Shown here piece by piece: positions 16,739-25,513 of a stretch of 64,000 bases of DNA. Numbering within the stretch: position 1 is the stretch's first letter; each line of letters starts with the position of its first letter. Origin of the DNA: CAYFMP01 sp964344215 (GTDB taxonomy: Bacteria > Pseudomonadota > Alphaproteobacteria > Rhodospirillales > Casp-alpha2); the NCBI GenBank assembly GCA_964344215.1, contig CAYFMP010000008.1:1-64000 (forward strand), in the 5' to 3' direction. Under the pieces are notes generated by a model. The model was not told the origin of the DNA. It did no database searches and saw only the letters and a list, made by a program, of their open reading frames with translations. The translations under genes were made by a program, and so were the position numbers.

Positions 16739-18655
16739 GGCTTGCGGGGCTTTTTCGGCATCATCGTCGTATTCCGGTACGAATTCGCGAACGATCTTGA
16801 GGGCGTTCTCGCGATCAGCGTCGTCACGCGCCGCCTGCAGGTCGCTGATCGCCCGACGGATAACGGCAAGGTCGGCGCTTCGGGGCGCCGCCAGCAGGAT
16901 GCCCTCGCAGGCCGTCGGCACCAGGGATTCGCCGCCGTGCAGCACCTCTTCGAACAGCTTTTCGCCGGGCCGACGGCCGATAATCTCTATGCGGATGTCC
17001 TCATCCGGTTGAAGCCCGGCCAGTCGGACCATCTGCCGTGCGAGGTCGAGGATTCGGACCGGTTCGCCCATGTCGAGCACGTAGATCTTGCCCTCGCCGC
17101 CGCCGTCCCCGCCGCCGCGCTTACCGCCTAGCGCCGAAGCCTGCAGGACCAGCTCGACGGCCTCGCGAACGGTCATGAAATACCGGGTCATGTCGGGATC
17201 GGTGACGGTCAGCGGCCCGCCCGCCGCCAACTGCTTCTGGAACAGCGGCACCACCGAGCCGGTCGAGCCCAGGACATTGCCGAACCGAACCGTTACGAAA
17301 GCGGTCCGACCGTCCCTGCCGCCTTCCACGTCGAGCGCCTGGCAGTAGATCTCGGCCATCCGCTTGGTGGCGCCCATGACGCTGGTCGGGTTGACCGCTT
17401 TGTCGGTGGAGATCAGGACCATCGAGCCGACATCCGAAAGAACGCAGGCGTCGGCCACGTTGGCGGTGCCGATGACGTTGGTCATGACCCCTTCGAGGAC
17501 GTTTTCCTCGACCAGGGGAACGTGTTTGAGTGCGGCGGCGTGGAACACCAGCTCCGGCCGAACTTCATGCATCATTCGCCCGACCCGGTCACGGTCGCGC
17601 ACATCGGCGATCACGGCGCGGCGCACGAGCTGCGGGTGGTGCTCGGCGACTTCGGCGTCGATCGTATAGAGGGCGTATTCCGAATTGTCGACCAGAGTGA
17701 TCTCGGTCGGCCCGAACTCGCAGGCCTGACGCACCAGCTCCGATCCGATGCTGCCGCCGGCGCCGGTAATCAGCACGCGGCGGTCCTTGATAAGGCCGCG
17801 CATGGAGGAGCGGTCGAGAGGGGTCTGGGCGCGGCCCAGCAGGTCCTCGACGGCAACCGGCCTGACTTCGACCGAATCGGCGATACCGTGCCTGAAGTCG
17901 GTCAGGCGCGGCAGACGGGCCAGGGTCATGCCGTTGGCGTCGGCCCAGTCGAGAAGAACCCGCACCTGGGAACCGTCCAGATCGTCCTTGGTCAGAATCA
18001 GGCGCTGTGGTGCATGTCCCCCGCCGCGCAGCTCCTTCACGACCTGATCGAGCTCGTCGAAGGTGCCCATGACCGGCACCCCGTGTATCTCGCGGCCGAC
18101 CCGCCCGGCCCTTTCGGAAACGATGCCGACGACCCGATAGCTGGCGTCGTCGGCGCGCGCAAGCGAGCGAATGAACAGCTCGGCGCCGTCACCGGCCCCG
18201 GCCAGCAACACCGGAATGCGCTGGCCGTTTGCGGCGTCGGTGCTGAAGTCGACACGCCGGTCCTTGAGCAGGCGGTAGAAGAACCGCGGTCCACCCAGAA
18301 GCGCCATCAACACGAACCAGTTGATGACCAGCAACGACCTCGGCAACGTCTCCAAACGCACCCAAAGGAACATCACGAACGAGAAGATCAGCACCGCAAT
18401 GCTGACGGCGCGGGTGATCGCCCATAGGTCGGCGATCGACGCGTAACGCCAGACACCGCGATAGAGGCCCGTATAGCGGAAGACGACGGCGCAGATCACC
18501 GTGAACAGCAGGCCCGCCTGTACCATGCGGTCCGGCGAATAGAAAAATATACCGTCGCCGAGCCGCAAGTAGAGAGAGACACCGAACGACAGCGCCGCCA
18601 TGACGATGTCATGGATATAGGCGACGTTGGGGCGGGACAGCAGTCTCTGTATCAT
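16727..18655 (-). CDS. CapD/WbpM-like UDP-GlcNAc 4,6-dehydratase
   Basis: 642 residues with the WbpM/CapD/PglF architecture. Four membrane spans lie in residues 10-125, followed by a first Rossmann-like domain (VLLAGAGDGAELF at 149-161) and a C-terminal SDR domain with TGAGGSIG at 297-304. The catalytic region reads STDKAVNPTSVMGATKR, with Met427 and Lys431: this family uses Met where other SDRs use Tyr, so the enzyme looks active. The expected reaction is UDP-GlcNAc to UDP-4-keto-6-deoxy-GlcNAc at the inner membrane. The next gene upstream is a WbpV/WreQ-like reductase that would convert this product to UDP-QuiNAc. It is the last gene of the glycan locus before purH. Confidence 0.9.
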   Translation of the reverse strand: MIQRLLSRPNVAYIHDIVMAALSFGVSLYLRLGDGIFFYSPDRMVQAGLLFTVICAVVFRYTGLYRGVWRYASIADLWAITRAVSIAVLIFSFVMFLWVRLETLPRSLLVINWFVLMALLGGPRFFYRLLKDRRVDFSTDAANGQRIPVLLAGAGDGAELFIRSLARADDASYRVVGIVSERAGRVGREIHGVPVMGTFDELDQVVKELRGGGHAPQRLILTKDDLDGSQVRVLLDWADANGMTLARLPRLTDFRHGIADSVEVRPVAVEDLLGRAQTPLDRSSMRGLIKDRRVLITGAGGSIGSELVRQACEFGPTEITLVDNSEYALYTIDAEVAEHHPQLVRRAVIADVRDRDRVGRMMHEVRPELVFHAAALKHVPLVEENVLEGVMTNVIGTANVADACVLSDVGSMVLISTDKAVNPTSVMGATKRMAEIYCQALDVEGGRDGRTAFVTVRFGNVLGSTGSVVPLFQKQLAAGGPLTVTDPDMTRYFMTVREAVELVLQASALGGKRGGGDGGGEGKIYVLDMGEPVRILDLARQMVRLAGLQPDEDIRIEIIGRRPGEKLFEEVLHGGESLVPTACEGILLAAPRSADLAVIRRAISDLQAARDDADRENALKIVREFVPEYDDDAEKAPQAASG

Positions 18656-18680
18656 CAGTAGCGGTTTCGCAGTTTCGCGC

Positions 18681-19646
18681 TCAGCAGCCCTCGCGGTTCT
18701 TGTACCAGGCGCCCGTTTCCGCCAGCCCTTGTACCATGCTGAACGGCGGGGTCCAGCCCAGTTGTTCCCTGATCTTCGTATCGTCGACCTGAAGCGATCC
18801 GGTCAGCCGGTCGACGGCGGCGGCCTTGCCGCCGAGCGCGCCGATCAGCCGCAACAGACCGACCGGCAGCGGGAATTGCCGGGGCCTGTGTCCCAGGGCC
18901 TCGGAAAGCCGGCTGATCAGCTGCGGGGTAGAGACGTCGTCGCCGTCGCGAACGAAGTAGACCTCGACGCCCGCCGCCGCCGCCGCCTGCAGGGCTTGTC
19001 GGATGGCATCGGCCATGTTGCCGACGAACAGCAGGCTACGGCGATTCCGCAGGGAAGAAAAAGGAAGTGGTGGCGATTTCTCGCAGAGTCCGAGCAGGCT
19101 CAGGAAATTTCCCTTGACGCCGGGGCCGTACATCAGTGGCGCCCGCAGGATCACAACGGGCAGGCCGGTGCGTTCCGAGATTTCCGTCAGCGCGCGTTCG
19201 GCTGCCCATTTCGAGACGCCGTAGGCGTCCTCGGGGGCCGGCGGGTCGTGCTCGCCGAAGGGTCGGCCATGAGTGGCCTCGCCGTTGACCTTGACGGTAC
19301 TGACGAAGACGAACCGCTCGATGCCGGCCGCCGCCGCCTGTTCGGCCAGCGCCGCCGTCGCCTCGGCGTTGGCGCGACGGTACTCGGCACCCGGGTTGTC
19401 CGCGGTTTCGTGCATGACGTGGGCGCGGGCCGCAAGGTGGACGACCGCGGCGACGCCGTCGAGCGCCGCCCGCCAGTCGGTGTCGGGACCGATGTCGCCG
19501 ACCGTATAGGGGATCGCACCGGCCGGTAAATCGTCCGGGGCCGGGCCGCGCAAGGCAATCGACAGCTGGTAGCCGCCGTCCACCAACAGCGGACAAACCC
19601 GACGGCCGACAAAGCCGGTCGCCCCGGTGACCAGAACCCGACTCAT
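18681..19646 (-). CDS. SDR 4-reductase, WbpV/WreQ-like (UDP-QuiNAc synthesis)
   Basis: 321 residues, extended SDR fold. NAD-binding TGATGFVG is at residues 7-14, then VVHLAARAHVMHE, SerThr in FVSTVKVNGE, and the active-site Tyr/Lys in DAYGVSKWAAE. The HLAARAHVM and VKVNGE signatures are typical of WbpV/WreQ reductases that turn UDP-4-keto-6-deoxy-GlcNAc into UDP-D-QuiNAc, and of related UDP-hexose 4-epimerases. The ATG at 19646 overlaps the upstream glycosyltransferase stop by 4 nt; the open frame further upstream is a shadow of that gene. The neighbouring 4,6-dehydratase supplies the presumed substrate. The family is firm; the exact product is inferred from context. Confidence 0.75.
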   Translation of the reverse strand: MSRVLVTGATGFVGRRVCPLLVDGGYQLSIALRGPAPDDLPAGAIPYTVGDIGPDTDWRAALDGVAAVVHLAARAHVMHETADNPGAEYRRANAEATAALAEQAAAAGIERFVFVSTVKVNGEATHGRPFGEHDPPAPEDAYGVSKWAAERALTEISERTGLPVVILRAPLMYGPGVKGNFLSLLGLCEKSPPLPFSSLRNRRSLLFVGNMADAIRQALQAAAAAGVEVYFVRDGDDVSTPQLISRLSEALGHRPRQFPLPVGLLRLIGALGGKAAAVDRLTGSLQVDDTKIREQLGWTPPFSMVQGLAETGAWYKNREGC

Positions 19647-20914
19647 GCTCTCTCCGCGGCTGAAGGAGAAACGTTCGCGGCCTCGGCGCCACGCCCGGCG
19701 ACAACCAGTTCGAGGACCTCGATCATGTGCCGGGCCTGGTGTTCGCGGCTGTGCTTGGGCGCCGCCGCCAGGCTGCCGGCAGCCAAGCTGCGGCGCATGT
19801 CGTCGTCCGTCATCAAGGCGCGGACGGCGTCTGCCAGGGCGCTCGGGTTTTCGGGCGCCACGTGCAGGCCGGCCTCGTCGGCGGCGACGATACGGCTGGC
19901 TTCGCCTTCCGGCGCCGCCAGCAGGATCGGCAGCCCCATGCCCATGGCCTCGAATATCTTGGACGGGATGACATCGGCGAAGACCGGCGAATCCTTCAGA
20001 TGAACAAGGGCCACGTCGCACAAGCTCCAGACGGCGGGCATGGCTTCCTTCGGTTGCGGCGGCATGAACACCACGTTGTCGAGAGCCAGGGCTTCGGCCC
20101 GCTCGATCAGCATCCGCCGTTCGGCGCCGTCGCCGGCAAGCAGCAGGCGCACGTCGGGCGCGTCGCGCAGCCGATCGGCCGCATCGATCACGTTCGATAG
20201 GGCGTGGGCCATGCCGTGGGTGCCGACATATCCGACCGTGAAGCGGCCTTCGAGGTCCCATTTCGAGGCCAACGCCGGATCGCGTTCCCTCGGTCCATAT
20301 CGCCACAGATCGACCCCGTTGACGACGACGGCGATCTTCTCGGGCCGGATCGCGCGTCGAACCAGATCGATCTTGAAGGCGGGAGTCAGGGCGACCACCG
20401 CGGCTGAGCGGCGATAGAGGAAAAGCTCGAACTTCTCAAGCAGGCGAAGGCCCAGGTTGCGGCGCATGGCGCCGACCGCGGTGATCGACGCCGGCCACAA
20501 GTCGCCGAGTTCGAATACGAAAGGAATGGCGCGGACGGCGCCCAACCCCCAGCCGCCGACGGCGGCGAAGAATTGCGGCGAGGTGGCGGCGACGACGTCC
20601 GGCCTTCTCTCGAACAAGCCGGCCACGAAGGCGCTCGCCATGAAACTCAGGAAATCCAGCGTCCGCCGCACGGTGCCGCGGTTCGGCGAAATGAAGGTCT
20701 TGACCCGAACCACCCGGATCCCGGCCATCTCTTCCACTTGACGCCAACGGTTCTCGTAACCTTCGTGAAGACGACCCTGCGGGAAGTTCGGAGCGCTGGT
20801 CAACACGGTTACGTCGTGACCCCACTTGATCCAGTAACACGCCCGCTCGAAGACCCGGGTGGCGGCGGCGTTGGTTTCCGGCGGGAAGTTTTCGGTCAGA
20901 AAGAGGATTCGCAC
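19643..20914 (-). CDS. GT4 glycosyltransferase (WbuB-like)
   Basis: 423 residues, GTG start. GT-B fold with the N-terminal LTENFPPETNAAATRVFE and a C-terminal nucleotide-sugar domain: VGYVGTHGMAHALSNVIDAA near residue 228, and the EX7E-like SKIFEAMGMGLPILLAAPEGE near 320. The closest recognisable group is WbuB/WcaI-like GT4 enzymes, often the second transferase of O-unit assembly, acting on the sugar placed by a WecA/WbpL enzyme. That fits here, since the WecA-like gene is adjacent upstream. Cytoplasmic face of the membrane. Donor and linkage unknown. Confidence 0.85.
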   Translation of the reverse strand: MRILFLTENFPPETNAAATRVFERACYWIKWGHDVTVLTSAPNFPQGRLHEGYENRWRQVEEMAGIRVVRVKTFISPNRGTVRRTLDFLSFMASAFVAGLFERRPDVVAATSPQFFAAVGGWGLGAVRAIPFVFELGDLWPASITAVGAMRRNLGLRLLEKFELFLYRRSAAVVALTPAFKIDLVRRAIRPEKIAVVVNGVDLWRYGPRERDPALASKWDLEGRFTVGYVGTHGMAHALSNVIDAADRLRDAPDVRLLLAGDGAERRMLIERAEALALDNVVFMPPQPKEAMPAVWSLCDVALVHLKDSPVFADVIPSKIFEAMGMGLPILLAAPEGEASRIVAADEAGLHVAPENPSALADAVRALMTDDDMRRSLAAGSLAAAPKHSREHQARHMIEVLELVVAGRGAEAANVSPSAAERA

Positions 20915-20926
20915 GGACCCGTTCCC

Positions 20927-21928
20927 TCAATCGGCCGGATCGGCCTTGGTCAGGAAGACCAGCAACAGGCCGACGGCGCCGGCGGCGCCGAGCAGCCCCG
21001 GACCGATCTGTCCCCTCGCCGATATGACGGCGAGCGCGATCAGAAACAGATTGGTGACGATGACGAGTCCGACGATCCGGTCGTGCGAAAACCCCCGTGC
21101 CGCCGCCATCTGATAGAAGTGCTGGCGGTGCGGACGCCAGACGGCCTCACCCTTGAGCGCCCGGTGGAGCAACGTCCAGGTGGCGTCGACCAGGAAGTAG
21201 AGCGGCAGGATCAAAGCGGCGGCCCACTCGCCGTACGCCGCCGCCGTCAGAAGAAGCCAACCGAGAAAGAAGCCCAAGGGAACGCTGCCGACGTCGCCGA
21301 GAAAGACCCTGGCCGGATACCAGTTCCACCACAAGAATCCGCCGGCCGCGGCGGCTAGGGTCAGGGCGAGAAGCGGCAGCGGCCCTTCGATGCCGGCGAT
21401 ACCGGCGACGGCGGCCAGGCCGACGCCGATGGATATGGTCTCGACGCCGGCGATGCCGTCGATCCCATCCATGAAGTTGAACAGGTTGACGAACCAGACC
21501 CAAGCCAGTCCGGCGGCGACGAGATCGAGAGTGGGGGAAAGAAGGCCGCCGAAATAAGGCCCGGGAGCGGGCACGGTGATGAGGGCGGCAGCGACGGCGG
21601 CGGCCTGGGCGAACAACCGCGGCAGGGGGGACAGGCGGCGGAGGTCGTCGATCCATGAAATCCCGGCCAGCAGGAACCCGAGGCCGACGATGTTGAAGAC
21701 TGGATCGGGTGGCGAGTCCCCGACGGCGCCGACGACGTACCAGGCGACAAGGACGACGCCGGTGACGGCGATGCCACCGCCGGTCGGCGTCGGCCTCGCA
21801 TGGCTCGAGCGCTCGTCGGGCTCATCGACGATCCGGCGGCGGACGAGAGCGCCGAGAACGATCCATGTGCCGATAAGCGAGGCGACGAAGACGGCGGCGA
21901 CGAGTCCGCCAACGCTAAACCAGTTCAT
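20927..21928 (-). CDS. WecA/WbpL-like polyprenyl-phosphate sugar-1-P transferase
   Basis: 333 residues, about 10-11 membrane spans. The MraY/WecA family motifs are all present: RSSHARPTPTGGGIA (about 40-54), DD at 94-95 in SWIDDLRRL, NFMDGIDGIAGVE (about 152-164), FLGDVGSVPLGF and PHRQHFYQ (HxH near residue 270). Such enzymes start the lipid-linked repeat by moving HexNAc-1-P onto undecaprenyl phosphate. Next to a WbpM-like dehydratase and a WbpV/WreQ-like reductase, the likely donor is UDP-QuiNAc (or UDP-FucNAc), as for WreU and WbpL. It is therefore the probable initiating enzyme of this locus. The donor is inference. Confidence 0.9.
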   Translation of the reverse strand: MNWFSVGGLVAAVFVASLIGTWIVLGALVRRRIVDEPDERSSHARPTPTGGGIAVTGVVLVAWYVVGAVGDSPPDPVFNIVGLGFLLAGISWIDDLRRLSPLPRLFAQAAAVAAALITVPAPGPYFGGLLSPTLDLVAAGLAWVWFVNLFNFMDGIDGIAGVETISIGVGLAAVAGIAGIEGPLPLLALTLAAAAGGFLWWNWYPARVFLGDVGSVPLGFFLGWLLLTAAAYGEWAAALILPLYFLVDATWTLLHRALKGEAVWRPHRQHFYQMAAARGFSHDRIVGLVIVTNLFLIALAVISARGQIGPGLLGAAGAVGLLLVFLTKADPAD

Positions 21929-21980
21929 GGCCGGACTTTATATAGCACGCCACCAAAACCCTAAAGCTCCGAGGCGCTAT

Positions 21981-23420
21981 TTACTCGCGGCCGTAACTGT
22001 CCTCCAGGCGGACGATGTCGTCCTCGCCGATATAGTCGCCCGACTGCACCTCGATCAGCCGCAACCGCGTTTCGCCGGCATTTTCCAGCCGGTGCCGCGT
22101 GCCCTTGGGAATGTACACGGACTGATTTTCGCTTAGGGTCAGGATTTCCTCGCCGTTGGTGATGGTCGCCGTTCCCTCGACGACGACCCAGTGCTCGGCC
22201 CGGTGGTTGTGATACTGAAGGCTGAGCCGGGCACCGGGCTTGACCACGAGTTGCTTGACCAGGAAACCGGCCCCTTGATCGAGGTTCTGGTAGTAGCCCC
22301 AAGGCCGATAGACACGGGTATGGCTGACGTGCTCGTCGCGACCCTCCTCGTTCAGCCAGTCGACGGCACGGCGGACCTCTTGGGCGCGATCCTTCGGCAC
22401 GACCAGAACAGCGTCGTCGGTCGCCACGATGACCAGATCCTCGACGCCGATTGCGGCGACCAGACGGTTGTCGCTGCGAATGTATGAGTTCCGGGTGTCG
22501 GCCGTGAAGACATCACCGAGCGCCACGTTGCCGTTCGAATCCTCGTTGCCGATGCCCCACAGCGCCGACCAGGCGCCGACATCGCTCCATCCCATATTGG
22601 TGCGGACGACGACGGCGTCGGACGTTTTCTCCATGACGGCGTAATCGACGGAAACGGATTCGGCCGCCTCGAACGACGCCTTGTCGAGCCTCAGAAACCC
22701 GAGGTCGCGGGTTGCCGATCCGACGGCCCTCCTACACGTTTCTACCAACCGGGGGCAGTGATGCGCCATCTCCTCGATTAGGCGGTCGGCCCGGAACACG
22801 AACATGCCGCTGTTCCAAAGGTGGTTGCCGGAAGCCAGATACTCGGCGGCGGTTGCCGCATCCGGTTTCTCGACGAAGGCTTCGACCAGGTGGCAGCCGA
22901 CCTGGCTATCGAGTCCGGTGCCGGCGCGGATATATCCGTATCCGGTCTCCGGCGCCGCCGGTTCGATACCGAAAGTGACGAGATGGCCATCGACGGCGGC
23001 CCCGGCTGCCGTGGCAACGGCGGCATGGAAGCCAACCGTGTCGTCGATCACATGATCGGACGGCACCACCAGCATGATCGCGCCCGGGTCGCCATCGGCC
23101 AGAACCATGGCGGCGGCGGTGATGGCCGGCGCCGTATTGCGGGGTGCCGGTTCGAGGACGATGTCGCGCGGCTCGACGCCGGCCTCCCTGAATGCCTCGG
23201 CGACCAGGAACCGGTGGTCTTCGTTGCAGACGACGAGAGCCGGGGCATAGGCGTCGCCGTCAACCCTGCGCAGTGTCGCCCCGAACAGAGTCTCGCCCGA
23301 ATGAAGGCAGAGAAACTGCTTCGGCCGAAGCCGTCGCGACAATGGCCATAAGCGGGTGCCGGCGCCTCCCGAAAGGATGACCGGGACGACTTTGCCGCTC
23401 GAGAAAGCGGAGGCACTCAT
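21981..23420 (-). CDS. manC: Mannose-1-P guanylyltransferase / mannose-6-P isomerase
   Basis: 479 residues, the standard length for type II bifunctional ManC/CpsB/AlgA. The guanylyltransferase signature ILSGGAGTRLWPLSRRLRP is near residue 15, FVEKPD near residue 170, and the C-terminal cupin isomerase domain has RPWGYYQNLDQG, LQYHNHRAEHWVVVEGTA and VYIPKGTRHRLEN. It makes GDP-mannose, which gmd and fcl (about 8 kb upstream) convert to GDP-L-fucose. The ATG at 23420 overlaps the upstream Gfo/Idh/MocA stop by 4 nt. Cytosolic. No phosphomannomutase gene is in the window, so it must lie elsewhere. Confidence 0.95.
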   Translation of the reverse strand: MSASAFSSGKVVPVILSGGAGTRLWPLSRRLRPKQFLCLHSGETLFGATLRRVDGDAYAPALVVCNEDHRFLVAEAFREAGVEPRDIVLEPAPRNTAPAITAAAMVLADGDPGAIMLVVPSDHVIDDTVGFHAAVATAAGAAVDGHLVTFGIEPAAPETGYGYIRAGTGLDSQVGCHLVEAFVEKPDAATAAEYLASGNHLWNSGMFVFRADRLIEEMAHHCPRLVETCRRAVGSATRDLGFLRLDKASFEAAESVSVDYAVMEKTSDAVVVRTNMGWSDVGAWSALWGIGNEDSNGNVALGDVFTADTRNSYIRSDNRLVAAIGVEDLVIVATDDAVLVVPKDRAQEVRRAVDWLNEEGRDEHVSHTRVYRPWGYYQNLDQGAGFLVKQLVVKPGARLSLQYHNHRAEHWVVVEGTATITNGEEILTLSENQSVYIPKGTRHRLENAGETRLRLIEVQSGDYIGEDDIVRLEDSYGRE

Positions 23421-24433
23421 GCGGGGGATGCCGATCGTTGCGATGATGGCGGTTTGGGCCGTGTGCCGGCCGATGCAAGCAGGTCGTCGCCGGCGGCGAG
23501 GATACCGGTGACCGCAACGCCGAGGCGGAGGCTGCTCAAATCCGTCGACCCGGCGCGGGCGGCTTCGGCGAAGCAACGGACGGCGGTCGTCAGAGGCGGC
23601 TCCGGGTCGATGGGAACGGCAGTCCCGCCGACCGGCTCCGAATCGAAGTCCCGGACACCGTCGAACCGCACCAGTTTCTTGGTCTTGGTGTCGTCATAGA
23701 CGAGACGGCCATCGGTCAGCTGGACAGCGAACCGCCGGCGTTTTTCGCGGCGCATGTTGTTGAGGCCGATTTCAGCGATGAGGCCGCCGCCGAAATCGAG
23801 GGCCAGCGATATGTCTTCGCCGCCTTCGGGGCCGTCGCCGATCGGCGTCTTCCGCTTGGCGGCGACGAAACCGGGTCGCCGCCCCAGCAAGTCCATACAC
23901 ATGGCGACGTCGTGCGGCCCCCAATCCCAGAGCACCGGCGTATCGGAGCGGAACGGCCCCCAGCGGCCGGCCTCGCTGCGGATGGCGACGACGCGGCCCA
24001 TCGACGCCGCCTCCCGCTTGAGGGCGCGGAAGGCGGCGCTGAAGAGATGGACGTGGTCGACCATGACCAGGACGCCCAGGCGTTCCGCCTTTTTCAGCAA
24101 CTCCTCGGCCTCCCTCGGATCGGTGGTCAACGGCTTTTCGACCAGCACCGGCAGGCCGGCGCCGACGGCGGCCGACGCCATCTCGGCGTGAAGGCGTGGC
24201 GGCGTGGCGACGACGACGCCGTCCACGTCGTCGGCTTCGGCGACGGTCCGCCAGTCCGTATCGACCCGACAGCCGGGCGGGGCGAGAGCGTGGCGGGCCG
24301 GGGTCCGGGTCGCCAGCCGGACCAATTCCAGACCGTCGGCGGCGGCGATGGTGTCGATATAGTTGCGGCCCCAGGCGCCGGCCCCGATCAGGCCGAGTCG
24401 GAAAGGCGTTTCGGAAGGGGCGGCGGGAGTCAA
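23417..24433 (-). CDS. Gfo/Idh/MocA family NAD(P)-dependent sugar oxidoreductase
   Basis: 338 residues from a TTG start (no better start nearby). The Rossmann motif GLIGAGAWGRNYI is near residue 14, and the family Lys motif VLVEKPLTTDPREAEELL near residue 95. The second domain shows DWGPHDVAMCMDLL (catalytic His region). Members oxidise or reduce ring carbons of nucleotide sugars (for example at C3) or free polyols. Lying between manC and a UXS-like decarboxylase, it probably acts on a UDP- or GDP-sugar intermediate, but the substrate cannot be read from the sequence. The last 20 residues are Ser/Pro-rich. Confidence 0.8.
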   Translation of the reverse strand: MTPAAPSETPFRLGLIGAGAWGRNYIDTIAAADGLELVRLATRTPARHALAPPGCRVDTDWRTVAEADDVDGVVVATPPRLHAEMASAAVGAGLPVLVEKPLTTDPREAEELLKKAERLGVLVMVDHVHLFSAAFRALKREAASMGRVVAIRSEAGRWGPFRSDTPVLWDWGPHDVAMCMDLLGRRPGFVAAKRKTPIGDGPEGGEDISLALDFGGGLIAEIGLNNMRREKRRRFAVQLTDGRLVYDDTKTKKLVRFDGVRDFDSEPVGGTAVPIDPEPPLTTAVRCFAEAARAGSTDLSSLRLGVAVTGILAAGDDLLASAGTRPKPPSSQRSASPA

Positions 24434-24439
24434 ACCGAC

Positions 24440-25513
24440 TTAAGCCTCACCGGTGTAGACGCCGTCGGACCAGGCCAGGAACCGCCTCAAGCCTTCGTCG
24501 AGGTCGACCACGGGCTCGAACTCCAACTGCAGGCGCGCCTTGCGGATGTCCGGGGCGCGCCGCAGCGGCTCGTCGGCCGGGTAACTGTCCGGGTATTCGA
24601 CGATGTTGTAGGTCACGCTCCGCTCGGAGACGGCTTCGATCCTCTTGACCAGGTCGACCATGGAAATCTCCGGCGTCGGATTGCCGATGTTGTAGGCTTC
24701 GCCGGCGACACCGCCGAGAATGACGAGCAGGAAGCCGACCATGGCGTCGGTCACGTAACAGAACGTCCGGGTCTGCTCGCCGGTACCGTAGACGTTCAAG
24801 GGCTGGCTCGCCTTGATTCGGCTGGCGAAGTTGGGCAGCACTCTATAATCGGTCTCCTGCATGCCGGGGCCGTAGACGTTGAACGGGCGGATGGTGTTGG
24901 TGTGGGTGCCGTCCTTGGTGTGGAAGATATAACACAGCGTCTCGCCGACCCGCTTGCTCTCGTCGTAGCACGCTCTCGGTCCCTGGCACGACACGTTGCC
25001 GCGGTAGCTCTCGGCCATCGGCACGTGCTTGGGGTCCGGATCGCCGTAGATTTCGCTCGACGAGAAAAACGCGAACCGGGCGTCGTTGCGTTCGGCGAGC
25101 TCGAGCATATGGCGGGTGCCCGAAATCGCCACCTCCAGGGTCTCCAAGGGATAGGCCCGATAGTAATACGGACTGGCGATGCCGGCCGCGTGGATCACGT
25201 AATCCAGGGGGCCGTCCCAATCCAAAGGCTGAATGGCGTCGTGGTTGATGAACTCGACATGGTCATGGTTCGGGACTTCGGCGCCCTCCTTGCCGGCGGT
25301 GATCATGTTGTCGAGCGCCACCAGCCTGACCGGTCGGTCGAGGGGCTTTTCATTGAGGCGGGCGAAAACCTCCATGAAGTAACGCCCCAGAAACCCCCGG
25401 CCGCCGGTCAGGAGAACGGTCTTGCCGGCAAACGCCTGGGCCCTGGCGCCGAGGCGGGTGACGATTTCATCGATATCGGTATCCAACAGAAAGGTGGTCA
25501 TCGTCGTCGTCAT
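24440..25513 (-). CDS. UDP-glucuronate decarboxylase-like SDR (UXS family)
   Basis: 357 residues, extended SDR. VLLTGGRGFLGRYF carries the NAD-binding motif; the active site region reads FFSSSEIYGDP, then QGPRACYDESKRVGETLCY with the Tyr and Lys of YxxxK; NVYGPGM and GEQTRTFCYVTD follow. The GPRxCYDExKR signature is that of UDP-glucuronic acid decarboxylase/UDP-xylose synthase, which makes UDP-xylose or UDP-4-keto-pentose. The ATG at 25513 overlaps the galE stop (ATGA). About 40 N-terminal residues precede the Rossmann fold, longer than the minimal enzyme. A related dTDP-glucose 4,6-dehydratase-like activity is the alternative. Confidence 0.75.
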   Translation of the reverse strand: MTTTMTTFLLDTDIDEIVTRLGARAQAFAGKTVLLTGGRGFLGRYFMEVFARLNEKPLDRPVRLVALDNMITAGKEGAEVPNHDHVEFINHDAIQPLDWDGPLDYVIHAAGIASPYYYRAYPLETLEVAISGTRHMLELAERNDARFAFFSSSEIYGDPDPKHVPMAESYRGNVSCQGPRACYDESKRVGETLCYIFHTKDGTHTNTIRPFNVYGPGMQETDYRVLPNFASRIKASQPLNVYGTGEQTRTFCYVTDAMVGFLLVILGGVAGEAYNIGNPTPEISMVDLVKRIEAVSERSVTYNIVEYPDSYPADEPLRRAPDIRKARLQLEFEPVVDLDEGLRRFLAWSDGVYTGEA

